A stretch of 64,000 bases of DNA. Origin: Ascaphus truei. Lineage: Eukaryota; Chordata; Amphibia; Anura; Ascaphidae. The stretch covers positions 214,067,245 through 214,131,244 of the forward strand of contig CM071568.1 in the NCBI GenBank assembly GCA_036426205.1, in the 5' to 3' direction. The first letter of the stretch is position 1. Each line of letters opens with the position of its first letter. The position numbers were made by a program, and so were the translations under genes. Shown here piece by piece: positions 54,446 through 64,000 of the stretch. The notes beneath the pieces were generated by a model. It made no database searches, was not told the origin of the DNA, and saw only the letters and a list, made by a program, of their open reading frames with translations.

Positions 54446-56660
54446 TTTTAAAATCCCTCAAGTAAGTCATGGAAAATGAAAACAAACTAGTTTAGCATTT
54501 TTCACAATACACTTTCTGTACATATCCATAGAGAAATGGAATTATAGCATTTGTGTATTCTAGACATCCTACAGAATTATGAGCTTCTTTTGAAGCGAAA
54601 GCAGCTGCATGGTAGTTAATTGTCTCAGTCTCAAAAGTGTATTGAAAAGAATGTGGAAATCAATACGGTAAGTAATGCTGAATCAAAATTGAATCAATGT
54701 GGTAAGCACATAGCCAGACAGATACTTGACAAGCAAACAAACAAAAATAAACAAACAAACAAAAGATTGTCGCTTAACCTGTGTTTTCAGAGCTGGTATT
54801 GATAGTATTGGGAGGGATGGAAGTGAAGATAGACTTTGCATTGTTCTTAGTAGCAACAGATTTCTGCTTATTTTTCATGGCTTCCAGTGCTTTGAGCTTC
54901 TTGGCATGTTTTGTGCCTTTGTAGTGGGATGTAGCCTGGCTCTACAAAAGGAGAACAAGATAAAACAATCAGGCTTATTTCTGAACTTTAATTTTCCATA
55001 TAAATACAAATGCAGACACAATTTTACTAAAATATACCATTCGTTATTTTTAGGGGATACTAAACCCTAATATTATGAATTATACCATCTATTATATAGA
55101 GGCATTTCCTAGGCCTGTTGGTTCATTGAAAATGTGAAGTTGTTAGATTTAGCACAAAGGATGCAAAATAGTTTTTTGAGCCAATATAAACAAAAAGACA
55201 ATGGAAATAAGTTGTTGACTGCAAGCAAACAAATAACCCCTAGATTTCTAGTAATTGATTTATATAGATACTGACTCAATGCTGAATAGGTTTTTTTTGT
55301 ATCCTTTACAGAAAGTAGCTTGTGCAGTAGATTACATAAAGATGTGTGCTGTATGTGTCAGAAAATGCCTTGGGTAATGCCAGATGTTTTTCTCTGAGTA
55401 TTGCCCACTTGAAGTGCTGCTGAACAGAGTTCCCCCAGCAGACTTCACACGTCTAATGCTTTACACTATTGTCCCTTGTACATCTTCCCATTTACTTAAA
55501 AAGGAATAGTAAAAAAAAAACAACACATAGCTGTTTGATTAGCCATATGGGATCACTTCTTTTTAATATTAAATCCCAGCCATTTTCTAAGGTTATCAAA
55601 AAGTCTGGCATAGGAGCACTACATGGAAAATGACATTCTTAATTAAATGGCTTAGATGTGCGTTTGTTTTTTACACATTCTAAAAAAAAGGCTAATAAAA
55701 AAAACAAATATTAAGTACATTCAAACATGATATGATTTATTGCTCTTGAAGATGTGATCTTTTGAAAGATAGATTCAAGTTCAGATAAAAATGTAAGGAG
55801 CTTTATAAAATACTTGATTTCAGTATTCATTATCCTGTTTATTTTAACTTGTGATTGTTGCAAGATCTAGAAATGTATAAAACAAAATGATGTTTTCTCG
55901 TTTTGACGGCTTTAGTTTTAGACTAGGAAACAGGATCTGAACAGATTCCGATAGCAACAGTATTTTGACTGTTGGTGTCACTAGTAATGTTAGATCTGAA
56001 ATCAAATCATAGACATCCCAGTACAATGCCTGTAACTCAAACCAATTGTGAAGAAAAGTGAACAGTGCTTATTGTATGATTTAGTTTAGTATGGAAGGTG
56101 AAAGAAAATACTAACTCAAGATATTAATTTCAAACCACAAAATATATGCTTAGGATAGTCTACATGTTTATATAGGGTGTATTTATTGACTTTATTCACC
56201 CTTACATCTCAACCTGTATTAACATCTCAGATGTTTTAGAAATATTTTTTATTACTAGATACAGAGTGTCTCAATTCCCTGATATCGCCTCTTGGATATC
56301 ATATTGAGAACTATAGTAATACATAAAATTGTAGCAATGTGGAAATATTGCATCAGACAACAGCCTAATATAATGGGGCAATAAGGCTCCTTCTCTCTGA
56401 ATGGTGTTTTTCAGGGAGAAAGAGCCTGGTGTAATAAAACCACATTGCTACAGATTTTTTACATGCAAGTTTTTTTTTTTTACATTTTATCTTTAGTGTC
56501 CAGGTTCCCACATTCAATTTTTGAAATAGTATCATTCAGGTTGTCAAGTAACAAATCAAAATGTGTACATAAGATGCTAAAAATTATGAGCTGAGGCAAA
56601 GTAGAAACTTAAGCAGCACCCACACCCCTCCCCTACTTTTTGAATATTTAGTTGGTCACA
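54446..56660. other. No gene seen
   Basis: AT-rich, with an (AAAC)n-type run at 54730-54765 overlapping a chance open frame. No recognisable coding domain. Confidence 0.45.
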
Positions 56661-56661
56661 T

Positions 56662-56966
56662 AATTCAAACCGAGAAGCCCTCCGGAGCTAAACCTCACTA
56701 TTTTTAGCTCTGTAAACAACCCGGTTCTCAAGACACTTACCATTTTAGTTGCCGGTGTTCTTCCTAAATATTCAAAGATGGCCACCGATGACATTGTGGC
56801 TTCCTATTGGCCTGCTGGACCAAAGCTGACTTGGTGGCCATTTTGATTTCCAGAACCGGAGGGAAAACACCGGCAACTAAAACGGTAAATATCTCATGAA
56901 CCAGGGAGGGGCCCAGAGCTTAGAATAGTGCGGTTCAGCTTTGGAGGACCACCCAGTCCGAATTCT
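56662..56966. mobile_element. Foldback MITE
   Basis: Outer blocks AATTC..AC....CCTCCGGAGCTAAACC and its imperfect inverse frame inner arms containing TTTTAGTTGCCGGTGTT. The loop carries GGCTTCCTATTGGCCTGCTG, a string also seen at 14985-15003 (CTTCCTATTGGCCTGCTT). No coding frame; superfamily unknown. Confidence 0.55.
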
Positions 56967-57281
56967 GTGAAAAAATCAATATGAAAACAAACAAGTAGAA
57001 GGGATTGCTGCTGCAAAGTTCTATAAAAAATATATCATTGCAAAAACACTGTATTGTTAATTAAAGATCCTGTAAATAAACATAAATTAGCATTCATGCA
57101 TATTTTACACATAAACAGCAAAATGTACTGTAACATCAAACGATATACTGTAAAGTCAAAATATTAGCAGTAAACAGATAATGTAATTACTTTTAAATAT
57201 AATAAAAATGTGTCATAGACAACTCCCTTTCTGAGACATTGCATATTTTCAGCTTTTGTATAATGTCTTTTTACATATCAC

Positions 57282-57318
<37 letters not shown>

Positions 57319-57330
57319 TTTTTTTTTTAA

Positions 57331-57361
<31 letters not shown>
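57282..57361. repeat. Poly(T) tract
   Basis: Nearly uninterrupted T with two short A-containing breaks. It could be the reversed poly(A) of a lost retroelement or an assembly-sensitive homopolymer. Confidence 0.7.
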
Positions 57362-57362
<1 letters not shown>

Positions 57363-57950
57363 ATACAAATAGTGAATTTTAGATAAGAAATGTCAGATGG
57401 CTTCTTTTACATTATGGATAAATGCTCATTCCAATATCTTTGTAGTTTTATTATATTATTCTGTGCAACCTTAAATGCCTGATTTTTGAGAGGAGGTATA
57501 TGGCAGTAACGAATTAGAGCACAACATGAATTTAGCTGAATAGTAAATGAACTCATCATTAATCATGTCCTACACAAACCATATACCGAGTGAATGTGTA
57601 TTCATTATTTCCAAACTGTAATCAAAATGTGATCTATCAGTCTTTTGGGTAAATGAATGTAAATTGTTTTAAGCTAGCATAAGCAGCAAGTTGATTACCC
57701 TTTTCGGCTGTGATGCAAAGTGATAGTTGAATAATGATCTGTACAATTATGTTCTGTCCTATTGTCTATGTGATTTGTGATTTAAATACTACACTTTGTT
57801 ACCAATAATTTGTCATATATTCAAACATAATTTACATAGTATTCCATAATGTATCAAAGTAGAAGATGTACACCACCCTTTTTAAAAAACTGATCTAATC
57901 TCATACCAAAGTAGAACACACAGACAAAGGCACGTATGTATGTATGTAGG
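57362..57950. other. No gene seen
   Basis: AT-rich spacer, no features. Confidence 0.4.
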
Positions 57951-58286
57951 TACAGGCATACCCCGCATTAACGTACGCAATGGGACCGGAGCATGTATGT
58001 AAAGTGAAAATGTACTTAAAGTGAAGCACTACCTTTTCCCCACTTATTGATGCATGTACTGTACTGCAATCGTTATATACGTGCATAACTGATGTAGCTA
58101 ACGCATTTGTAACAGGCTCTATAGTCTCCCCGCTTGCGCACAGCTTCGGTACAGGTAGGAAGCCGGTATTGCTGTTCGGGACGTGCTGACAGGCGCATGC
58201 GCGAGCTGCTGTTTGCCTATTGGGCGATATGTACTTACTCGCGAGTGTACTTAAAGTGAGTGTCCTTAAACCGGGGTATGCCTGTA
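57951..58286 (+). mobile_element. Tigger-like MITE, copy 1
   Basis: The element (57953-58284) is flanked by TA on both sides. The two ends are CAGGCATACCCCGCATTAAC and, read inward from the right, CAGGCATACCCCGGTTTAAG. CAGGCATACC is a familiar Tigger-type terminus. The ~330 bp interior has no transposase. Confidence 0.75.
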
Positions 58287-58342
58287 TGTATGTATGTACA
58301 GTATGTACGTATATACATATAAATATATATATACAGTATATA

Positions 58343-58613
58343 TGTAGAGACTCCTTAACAGGCAGACCGAGAATCCTAGGACCACGTAGCAGGGACAATG
58401 GCACAATCACCAACGTTTTGGTCTTACAAACAGGACCTTTATCAAGGTAGTACTACCTTGATAAAGGTCCTGTTTGTAGGACTGAAATGTCGGTGATTGT
58501 GCCAGTTTTTACAATATATTTCTTTGGATTTCTTCTTACTGAGTGTGCTGTCTCTTCCCTGCTACGTGGTCCTAGGATACCCGGTCTGCCTGGTAAGGTA
58601 AAGAGTCTCTACA
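58343..58613. mobile_element. Foldback with 52 bp perfect palindrome and hammerhead-like core
   Basis: GTAGAGACTC..TTA.CAGGCAGACCG and CCTAGGA-CCACGTAGCAGGGA blocks on the left recur inverted on the right. The centre (58426-58477) is a perfect palindrome containing CTTTATCAAGGTAG. On the plus strand 58457-58494 reads CUUGAUAAAG, helix II GUCC-loop-GGAC, U, GAAA, UGUC, GGUG, a hammerhead-like string with U3/A8. The minus copy in the left arm has AAAA in place of GAAA. Confidence 0.65.
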
Positions 58614-58860
58614 TATACACTCGATGGGACAAGCACCTGTTTTTCAGCTTGTGCCACCTGCCAAATAAATTTCTTGCAGTTCTACATTTTCCTCATTCAT
58701 TTACACAGTGTACACTATATATTTTTTCACTTTTCTGGGATGATCCTGCTTCTTCTGAACTTTGGAGGAGTGACGTTTGAATAGTAAGACTTTTGGAAAC
58801 AAGTCCTCACCAGAGGTTGTGAACAATTTTCACACCTAGAATCTATCACCTACAACTATA

Positions 58861-59195
58861 TACAGGCATACCCCGCTTTAAGTACACTCACTTTAAGTAC
58901 ACTCGCGAGTAAGTACATATCGCCCAATAGGCAAACGGCAGCTCACGCATGCGCCTGTCATCACGTCCCGAACAGCAATACCGGCTCCCTACCTGTACCA
59001 AAGCTGTGCGCAAGCGGGGAGACTATAGAGCCTGTTACAAATGCATTATTTACATCAGTTATGCACATATATAACGATTGCAGTACTGTACATGCATCGA
59101 TAAGTGGGAAAAGGTCGTGCTTCACTTTAAGTACATTTTCGCTTTACATACATGCTCCGGTCCCATTGCGTACGTTAATGCGGGGTATGCCTGTA
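58861..59195 (-). mobile_element. Tigger-like MITE, copy 2 (inverted)
   Basis: The element (58863-59193) is the reverse complement of copy 1 along its length, with TA flanks. Both share TACTTAAAGTGA.GCACT-type subterminal repeats and CAGCTCGCGCATGC / CAGCTCACGCATGC. Confidence 0.75.
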
Positions 59196-59345
59196 TTGTT
59201 TTCTATCCACTCTTATTAATTTATATGATCAGTGTGGGAGCGCCGTCCATTATTTTGGTGTGTGGTATATACATACATGACTTTGTCTGTTTTCTACTTA
59301 CATGTATATGAGTGTGTGTGTATATATATATATATATAGGTGCCT

Positions 59346-59539
59346 AATAAATGAGTCTTCCCATTATTAGGTGATACCTTTTTTATTTGGACTAACAATT
59401 TATGTCAAAGGGCAAGCTTTCGAGAGTTTTCCTCTCTTCCTCAGGTCTTCCTTGTCCTATGACAAGCTTATCCTATGACATAAATTGTTAGTCCAAAAAA
59501 TAAAAAAGGTATCACCTAATACTGAAGAACTCATTTATT
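59346..59539. mobile_element. Short foldback carrying a hammerhead-like motif
   Basis: Arms 59346-59410 and 59470-59539 share AATAAATGAG, TTAGGTGATACCTTTTTTAT and GGACTAACAATTTATG, inverted. Next to the centre on the minus strand (59445-59411) is CUGAGGA, an extra A, GAGAG-GAAAA-CUCUC, GAAA, GCUUGCC. Both core segments are complete, but the GUC expected at the cleavage site is GCC. ACTAACACGGCTA just outside the right arm is a string I associate with PLE tails. Confidence 0.6.
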
Positions 59540-59596
59540 CTGCACTATCGCAACTAGACTAACACGGCTATTTCCGTTATATATATATATATATAA

Positions 59597-60021
59597 CAGG
59601 GCTCGACAAATGTACTCGCCCGTGCAAATGCACTTGTGCATTTTGGCCGCTGCTGAGTACTTACCTGCAGCAGGGTTCAGTGGCGTGGTGCAGTGATCTC
59701 CGTCTTCTCCCCTGCAAATTTTCCCCCTGCATGTCCTGAAAAAATTACGCCACGTTGCCATGGCAATGGGACACTACGTGATGCTGTGACGTCGTGTGGC
59801 TCTAGGTAGCATGGTGGCGCAACGTCACGGCATCCCATTGCCATGGCAACATGGCGCTAATTGACACCGCACTGCCATTTTTTCATCACCTGCAGGGGAA
59901 ACATTACAATTTGCAGGGGACAAGACGAAGATCGCCGGACCCCGACGAAGGTGAGAGTTGTTAGGGGGGGTGAGGGTTACTTTTGGGGTATATGGGTTTT
60001 GCCCTTGTTTATCGAGCCCTG
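59597..60021. mobile_element. hAT-type MITE with internal palindrome
   Basis: Ends CAGGGCTCGACAAA and the inverse of CAGGGCTCGATAAA are hAT-like. The interior has a second inverted pair centred near 59805 (GTTGCCATGGCAATGGGA and TCCCATTGCCATGGCAAC). It sits in TA-rich sequence, so an 8 bp duplication cannot be defined. Confidence 0.65.
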
Positions 60022-60297
60022 TTTATATATAATATATATAGTACACACATACATATATATGCTTGGCAATATAACACTTGCATTCTCCCCCCTGACCCAA
60101 CCAATAATAACAGCAGACAATTGCTTTATTTTTTGGATGAAAAAGGCCACAGCTTTATTGAATGCATCAATCTTAAAATATTGAATTCCTTAACCAACCC
60201 CCCCCCCCCTCCCGGCATAGCACTGGCCCGTGTCTCCTGCATAGCACAATTGCCAATCAGCATACTTCCTAACCAACTTCCTTATGTTTGTATACAT

Positions 60298-60465
60298 ACA
60301 GGTCTATCTTTATTTATATAGCTCCATTCATGTATATCGCTCCACATAGTAATACAGGTAAAATATTAATATCACATAATCAAAATAAGCGCTTCAGACA
60401 TAAAAGTAACAATAGAAAAGGAGTCCCTGCCCAGAAGAGCTTACAATCTAAGTGGTTTCTGGGCT
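60298..60465 (-). repeat. LINE 3' tail fragment (same family as 35735)
   Basis: TTTATTTATATAGCTCC, GGAGTCCCTGCCCAGAAGAGC and TTACAATCTAAGTGG follow the same order as at 35750-35920. Non-coding. Confidence 0.65.
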
Positions 60466-61430
60466 CCCAGCATGGCAGGTCAACCCTGCTGGCAGCTGTG
60501 GTAAAAACAGCCCAACCTTAATAACCAAACTAAATGTACAGTATATGTATATGTATAAATCTTTTTTTTATCAAATTTAACACCGAATATATAGTAATAC
60601 ATCCAAGCCAAAACACAGACGGGAGGGGAGGCGGGCATCTTACACTTTGGAGGGGCTATGAGATAAGAGTCCCCCTCCCTTCACAACCTTCCTTAATCCT
60701 GCTTTCTAGCACTCGTCCACTAGGCAATTCTCCCCAAAATTAACACCTTCCTAGTCCTAAGGCCTGCCTAACTGCAACAAACTGTATAGGGAGAAAGGGT
60801 TATTTCCTTTTTGCTTTGGTATTACACAAAATACAACACCTGCCAGTAGAATTACATTGGCTACAATTTAATTTAAGAGTTTTTGTTTTCCTTCTAAAAC
60901 TCTGGTCATATTTACATGCCTAATAAACAGGCACACTGTCACAGCACTGGCCAGATGACATCAGTAACATGATGGTTACGCATCATTTGTAAAAGGATAT
61001 GTTGTGAAAAGGGCTGCACAATAACAAGCATTCACTCTGGCAGTTGGTTTGAGTCAATATATCATTGTCTGTTGCTTCAGTGGTTTAGTAGCTGTGGTGG
61101 TATTGGGGTACTCCAGACACAAAAGCAAATATATTGGCTTGTCTGAAGCAATTAGAGCAGGAGTTGCCATCTCAATTCCTCAAGGGCCACCAACAGGCCA
61201 GCTATTAGGGATATCCCTACTTCAGTACAGGTTATTTAATCAGTGGCTAATTCCTCCTGACTGAGCCACTGATAGCCCCCTGTGCTGAAGAAAGGATATC
61301 CTTCAAACCTGGCCTATTAGTGGTCCTCGAGGACTGGAGTTGGCCACTGCTGGATTAGACCAAGAGTGCATGACAGTAATCTAATTTATAATTATTCTAA
61401 CACACATAACATGAAGTTTATTTCCCCATA
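60466..61430. other. No gene seen
   Basis: Mixed-composition sequence. A stretch at 61140-61360 (GGGCCACCAACAGGCCAG ... CTCGAGGACTGGAGTTGGCC) has the look of a dispersed repeat, but its class is unknown. Confidence 0.4.
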
Positions 61431-61433
61431 ATT

Positions 61434-61766
61434 CAGATGCAGCGGTCGTTTTTCGAACAAATCACAGCGCCGTTTTCGTGTGCGCTGCTGTACTCCACGC
61501 GGCATTAACGCGGCCAATCGCCCTAGGCACACGTGTTTATCGCGGTTGCTTAGTTTGAATTTCATGGATTCTGTTTCTTTGGGTGCAATGAAATGAATGA
61601 ATTGTAATGTGTACAGTACTATGCTACTGTGTCAATTTCAGGTGTTTAAACACCAGAACAGTAAAATGCCATTTTCTGCACTCTTAAGGTTGGAAGAAAT
61701 CCCGCGCCATGACATGGGTATTCCGAGGTATACAACGCGTGAAGTGTTCGAATAACGGCCGCTGCA
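61434..61766. mobile_element. CAGATGCAGCGG-family MITE, copy E3
   Basis: Ends CAGATGCAGCGGTCGTTTTT and the inverse of ..GCAGCGGCCGTTATTCGAAC. The right terminus runs directly into a GCAGTG.AAG repeat (next entry). The interior is like E1. Confidence 0.6.
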
Positions 61767-62265
61767 GTGAAAGCATTGTATGCTGGGGATAATGGTGAAA
61801 GGCAGGGTTGCAGTCCTGCCTAAGACATGTGAATGTGCTCACAAGTGATCTTTTTATTTGCTATAAGCAATACGGGGGAGGTTTCTTGTTGCCTTTTTTA
61901 CCCACCATAACTTAAAACGTGATGGTAAACCCTTTAGTCTTGAAAATGCAAAGCCTGCGGTACAACCAACTTCACACTGATGATACCCATTAAGGTTGAA
62001 ACATATCTGTGAATGTTTTTTCTGGCTTTGCATCTGATTCCCATGCTGTGTTTTTAAATCTGTGTTAACAGCGAGCATTAGCTTATATGGGCTCCATGTA
62101 ACAATGGTTTTTCAGACAAAAGGTGACACATTGTGTGCTCATTTGCATGTAATTTCCCAGAATCCCTTGCAGCAGTGGAAGAACTGTATGCTGGGGATAA
62201 TGGTGAAAGATCGGGTTTCAGACCTGCCTAAGACATGTGAATGTGCTCACAAGTGATCTTTTTAT
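61767..62265. repeat. Dispersed repeat with two direct copies
   Basis: About 85 bp starting TGTATGCTGGGGATAATGG and ending GATCTTTTTATTTGCT occurs at 61778-61861 and again at 62187-62270. Between them lie CAGTTATGG-type sequence reversed (61900) and an octamer-like ATTTGCAT (62141). Non-coding. It may be one element broken by E3. Confidence 0.5.
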
Positions 62266-62392
62266 TTGCTCTCTCTCTATATATATATACTGTATATATA
62301 TTCAAATTAAAACAAATTTGATCTGAATGTCACTCTGAATAACACAGTAATCTACTGCATACACTGCTTTGTTCTATTATTTCTGCTTTTAG

Positions 62393-62504
62393 ATGGAAAA
62401 TCTGAGTAGTATGGTTTATTTTAGCACTACATGGAATGGGAACAAAAACATTATTAAAACTGAGGTCACGGCGGCAAGCAGCATGCAGGCACCAATAAAT
62501 CAAG
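62393..62504 (+). other. Possible orphan exon
   Basis: A 112 bp block follows a good acceptor (TTCTATTATTTCTGCTTTTAG) and is followed by CAAG|GTATCA. One frame only is open across it: MENLSSMVYFSTTWNGNKNI followed by IKTEVTAASSMQAPINQ. The product is not recognised. It could be a chance match in AT-rich DNA. Confidence 0.25.
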
Positions 62505-62716
62505 GTATCATCAAGATCTGTTCTTGGATCTGCTTAGAACCTTATATGGGATTTAAACAGAATTTCTTTATTAGGCAATGATAAGTATGGAGATGTAGTA
62601 GCTGAATTACACTTTATGCCAACTACAAATACAAGAAAATGTTTCTAAGTAAAAATGATATACTAAATAGAAACTTCTCTTTGGTGTTAAAAGGAGCAAT
62701 AAAGGACCTCATGGGA

Positions 62717-62752
62717 GCCAAAGAAGAGAACATTAGTTTGAAACATGTAGGC
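62717..62752 (+). ncRNA. Decayed hammerhead-like string
   Basis: GCCAAAGAAG, a short hairpin GAAC-AUUA-GUUU, then GAAACAUGUAGGC. The GAAA segment and the UAGG that follows are as in the PLE tails, but the CUGANGA segment is lost (CAAAGAA). Confidence 0.3.
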
Positions 62753-62899
62753 TTTTTTTAAATAAATATTATTGATTGCAATTTTTTTACTAGAAGTGGA
62801 TTTTTCCATATTTTAGTTTTTTGGTGATATACTCAAGGATAAAAGGGATAAGGTGCCTGACAGATGTGGAAGTACTAAGTAACAGATATACACTTTGAA

Positions 62900-63430
62900 G
62901 AAAGAGAAGGGGAGCACAGGGATAAACATAGTGTATTAAAGTTTACTAATAAAAACATATAAAACCCTTGAACAGTAATGCCCTTTCAGAAAAAAAACAT
63001 CTTTTGAGCAATATCCCGGGATTCCGGTGCTGGTGGAAGCGCGGTGTTTGTCCTGCACATCTATCTGCAGGCATTGGAGCAGCTGGGAGTTCTGTTTTGA
63101 ATTTTCCACATGGGAAAAAAAAGATGGTCGTCATATACTATGTCCACACTCTGTGTCTCGCTCAGCGGAGGAGATGCCCACAATGGGGACAATAAAGACT
63201 CCCAAATTCCTTGAGAGAGTAATCCTTGTGTCACGCTTAGGTAGCCAGCTGCACAGACTGCATAGATCTGCAGCTTCTGTGACTGCTGCGTCACTACGAG
63301 TGTAGTCCTGGAAAGTTTTAGATACTGTAAGGCTCTAGGGATCAGAGATAGGATATCCCACAATGCCCTATGTGTTTCGTGGAACCAGCCAACTTCATCA
63401 GGGGTGTGCTTAAAAGACACTATTTGGAAT
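62900..63430 (-). mobile_element. PLE tail fragment with hammerhead-like motif
   Basis: No coding part is left. The minus-strand motif at 63404-63366 reads CCCC, CUGAUGA, extra A, helix II GUUGG-loop-CCAC with one bulge, GAAA, CACAUA, GGG. The core is complete and AUA satisfies NUH. The flanking sequence to about 62940 ends in an A/T-rich stretch. Limits are approximate, inferred from the PLE A-D pattern. Confidence 0.45.
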
Positions 63431-63439
63431 GCATGCACA

Positions 63440-64000
63440 ACGTGAATACTATGTCTGGAATGGACAAGCTACAGTACTTGGTGATGCCATTCACAGAAGC
63501 CAGAGAGAGGGACCACATGGAGTAAGGTGTTATCACGCCGTAGGCCCAGACTGAGAGAGAACCCCAATAATGATGAAAAAAGATGACTAACTGAGAAGTG
63601 CTGAACTTTTAACAGGAATGTATATCCCAAACTGGAAGGAACAAAAGAAGATTGGGAGCTGTATGGATTGCTGCTTTAAGATGAACTGTGAATCTATGAA
63701 TTAGAGTATCTAGCCTAAACATGCCAGGTCACTCATATTGATGTTCCTTGGTCCTTATTCTATAAAGTGCGAGATCGCTGATCCATTTATCTTTCTACAT
63801 AATTGCAAGATCTCAATGGGAATTTAAATTATAATGTTGACCTATTTTTTCATCACAATCCAAGTATTGGATGGACATCAATACCATCTGAATTAAACAA
63901 TGAGGACCTCAAGTGACCTAAGAAACCCTTTTTTGAATCCCTATTCACTAAGGTATTACAGTATATGCTTTTCATTTTTTTTAACTTGGTATCTAATAAT
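63440..64000. other. No gene seen
   Basis: AT-rich sequence to the window end without recognisable features. Confidence 0.4.

Noticed and set aside
57901..58413. 170-codon minus-strand frame with YIHTY/YICIYI runs
   Set aside because: Runs through the Tigger-like MITE and a TATG/TATA microsatellite.
62141..62148. ATTTGCAT octamer as an enhancer site
   Set aside because: A single octamer inside a dispersed repeat is expected by chance and has no supporting context.
1..64000. CRISPR array, tRNA or rRNA genes, bacterial operons
   Set aside because: No regularly spaced repeat array, no cloverleaf with A and B boxes, and no rRNA-like sequence were seen; the retroelement content is eukaryotic.

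Overview
The window looks like vertebrate nuclear DNA dominated by transposable elements, most likely from an anuran amphibian. That assignment is an inference from the mix of families: several Penelope-like elements (PLEs) with GIY-YIG endonucleases, an L1-type LINE, L2/CR1-type LINE tails, LTR elements, and many short inverted-repeat elements of hAT, Harbinger and Tigger/mariner type. I recognise no complete host gene. Two short stretches framed by splice-like signals (31255-31402 and 62393-62504) are the only weak host-exon candidates.

Layout. 1-5 kb: hairpin, minisatellite, a Harbinger MYB-like fragment, a Tigger-type MITE, a Harbinger-type MITE and a probable solo LTR. 5-8.2 kb: a decayed plus-strand PLE (D) with a hammerhead-ribozyme-like (HHR) motif in its tail, then an 0.8 kb foldback. 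8.65-13.83 kb: a 5.2 kb LTR retrotransposon with two ~790 bp LTRs but no recognisable pol gene. 15.1-19.9 kb: PLE A on the minus strand, the best-preserved element, with ORF1 and an RT/GIY-YIG ORF2. 20-32 kb: foldbacks, MITEs, LINE tails and AT-rich DNA. 32.3-33 kb: an LTR plus leader. 35.7-37.2 kb: a 5'-truncated L2-like LINE. 41.1-53.7 kb: a nested stack in which PLE C is split by an L1 (41236-47063, 16 bp target duplication) and by PLE B (49044-52376, 14 bp target duplication), and also carries a 92 bp copy of the LINE fragment next to it. 57.9-60 kb: two Tigger-like MITEs in inverted orientation around a foldback with a 52 bp perfect palindrome, a second HHR foldback and a hAT MITE. 62.7-63.4 kb: PLE tail sequence with two more HHR-like motifs.

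Two themes stand out. First, in PLE A the ORF1 and ORF2 frames are offset by -1, and the overlap begins exactly at a U UUU UUA heptamer (minus strand, 18760-18754), 15 nt before the ORF1 stop. ORF2 has no early ATG but is open back to that point. This is the layout expected for programmed -1 frameshifting of a fused ORF1-RT-endonuclease protein; a one-base indel in the T run is the competing explanation. Second, every PLE here carries an HHR-like motif on its sense strand 0.35-0.75 kb downstream of the endonuclease stop, and several foldbacks have a decayed copy of the same motif at or near their centre. Some copies change C3 and G8 together to U3 and A8, which would keep the known C3-G8 core pair. 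The foldbacks may be extreme 5'-truncated PLE insertions in which an inverted tail copy abuts the tail, as PLEs B and C show in less extreme form.

I read and aligned everything by eye. No database search, folding program or codon statistics were used.
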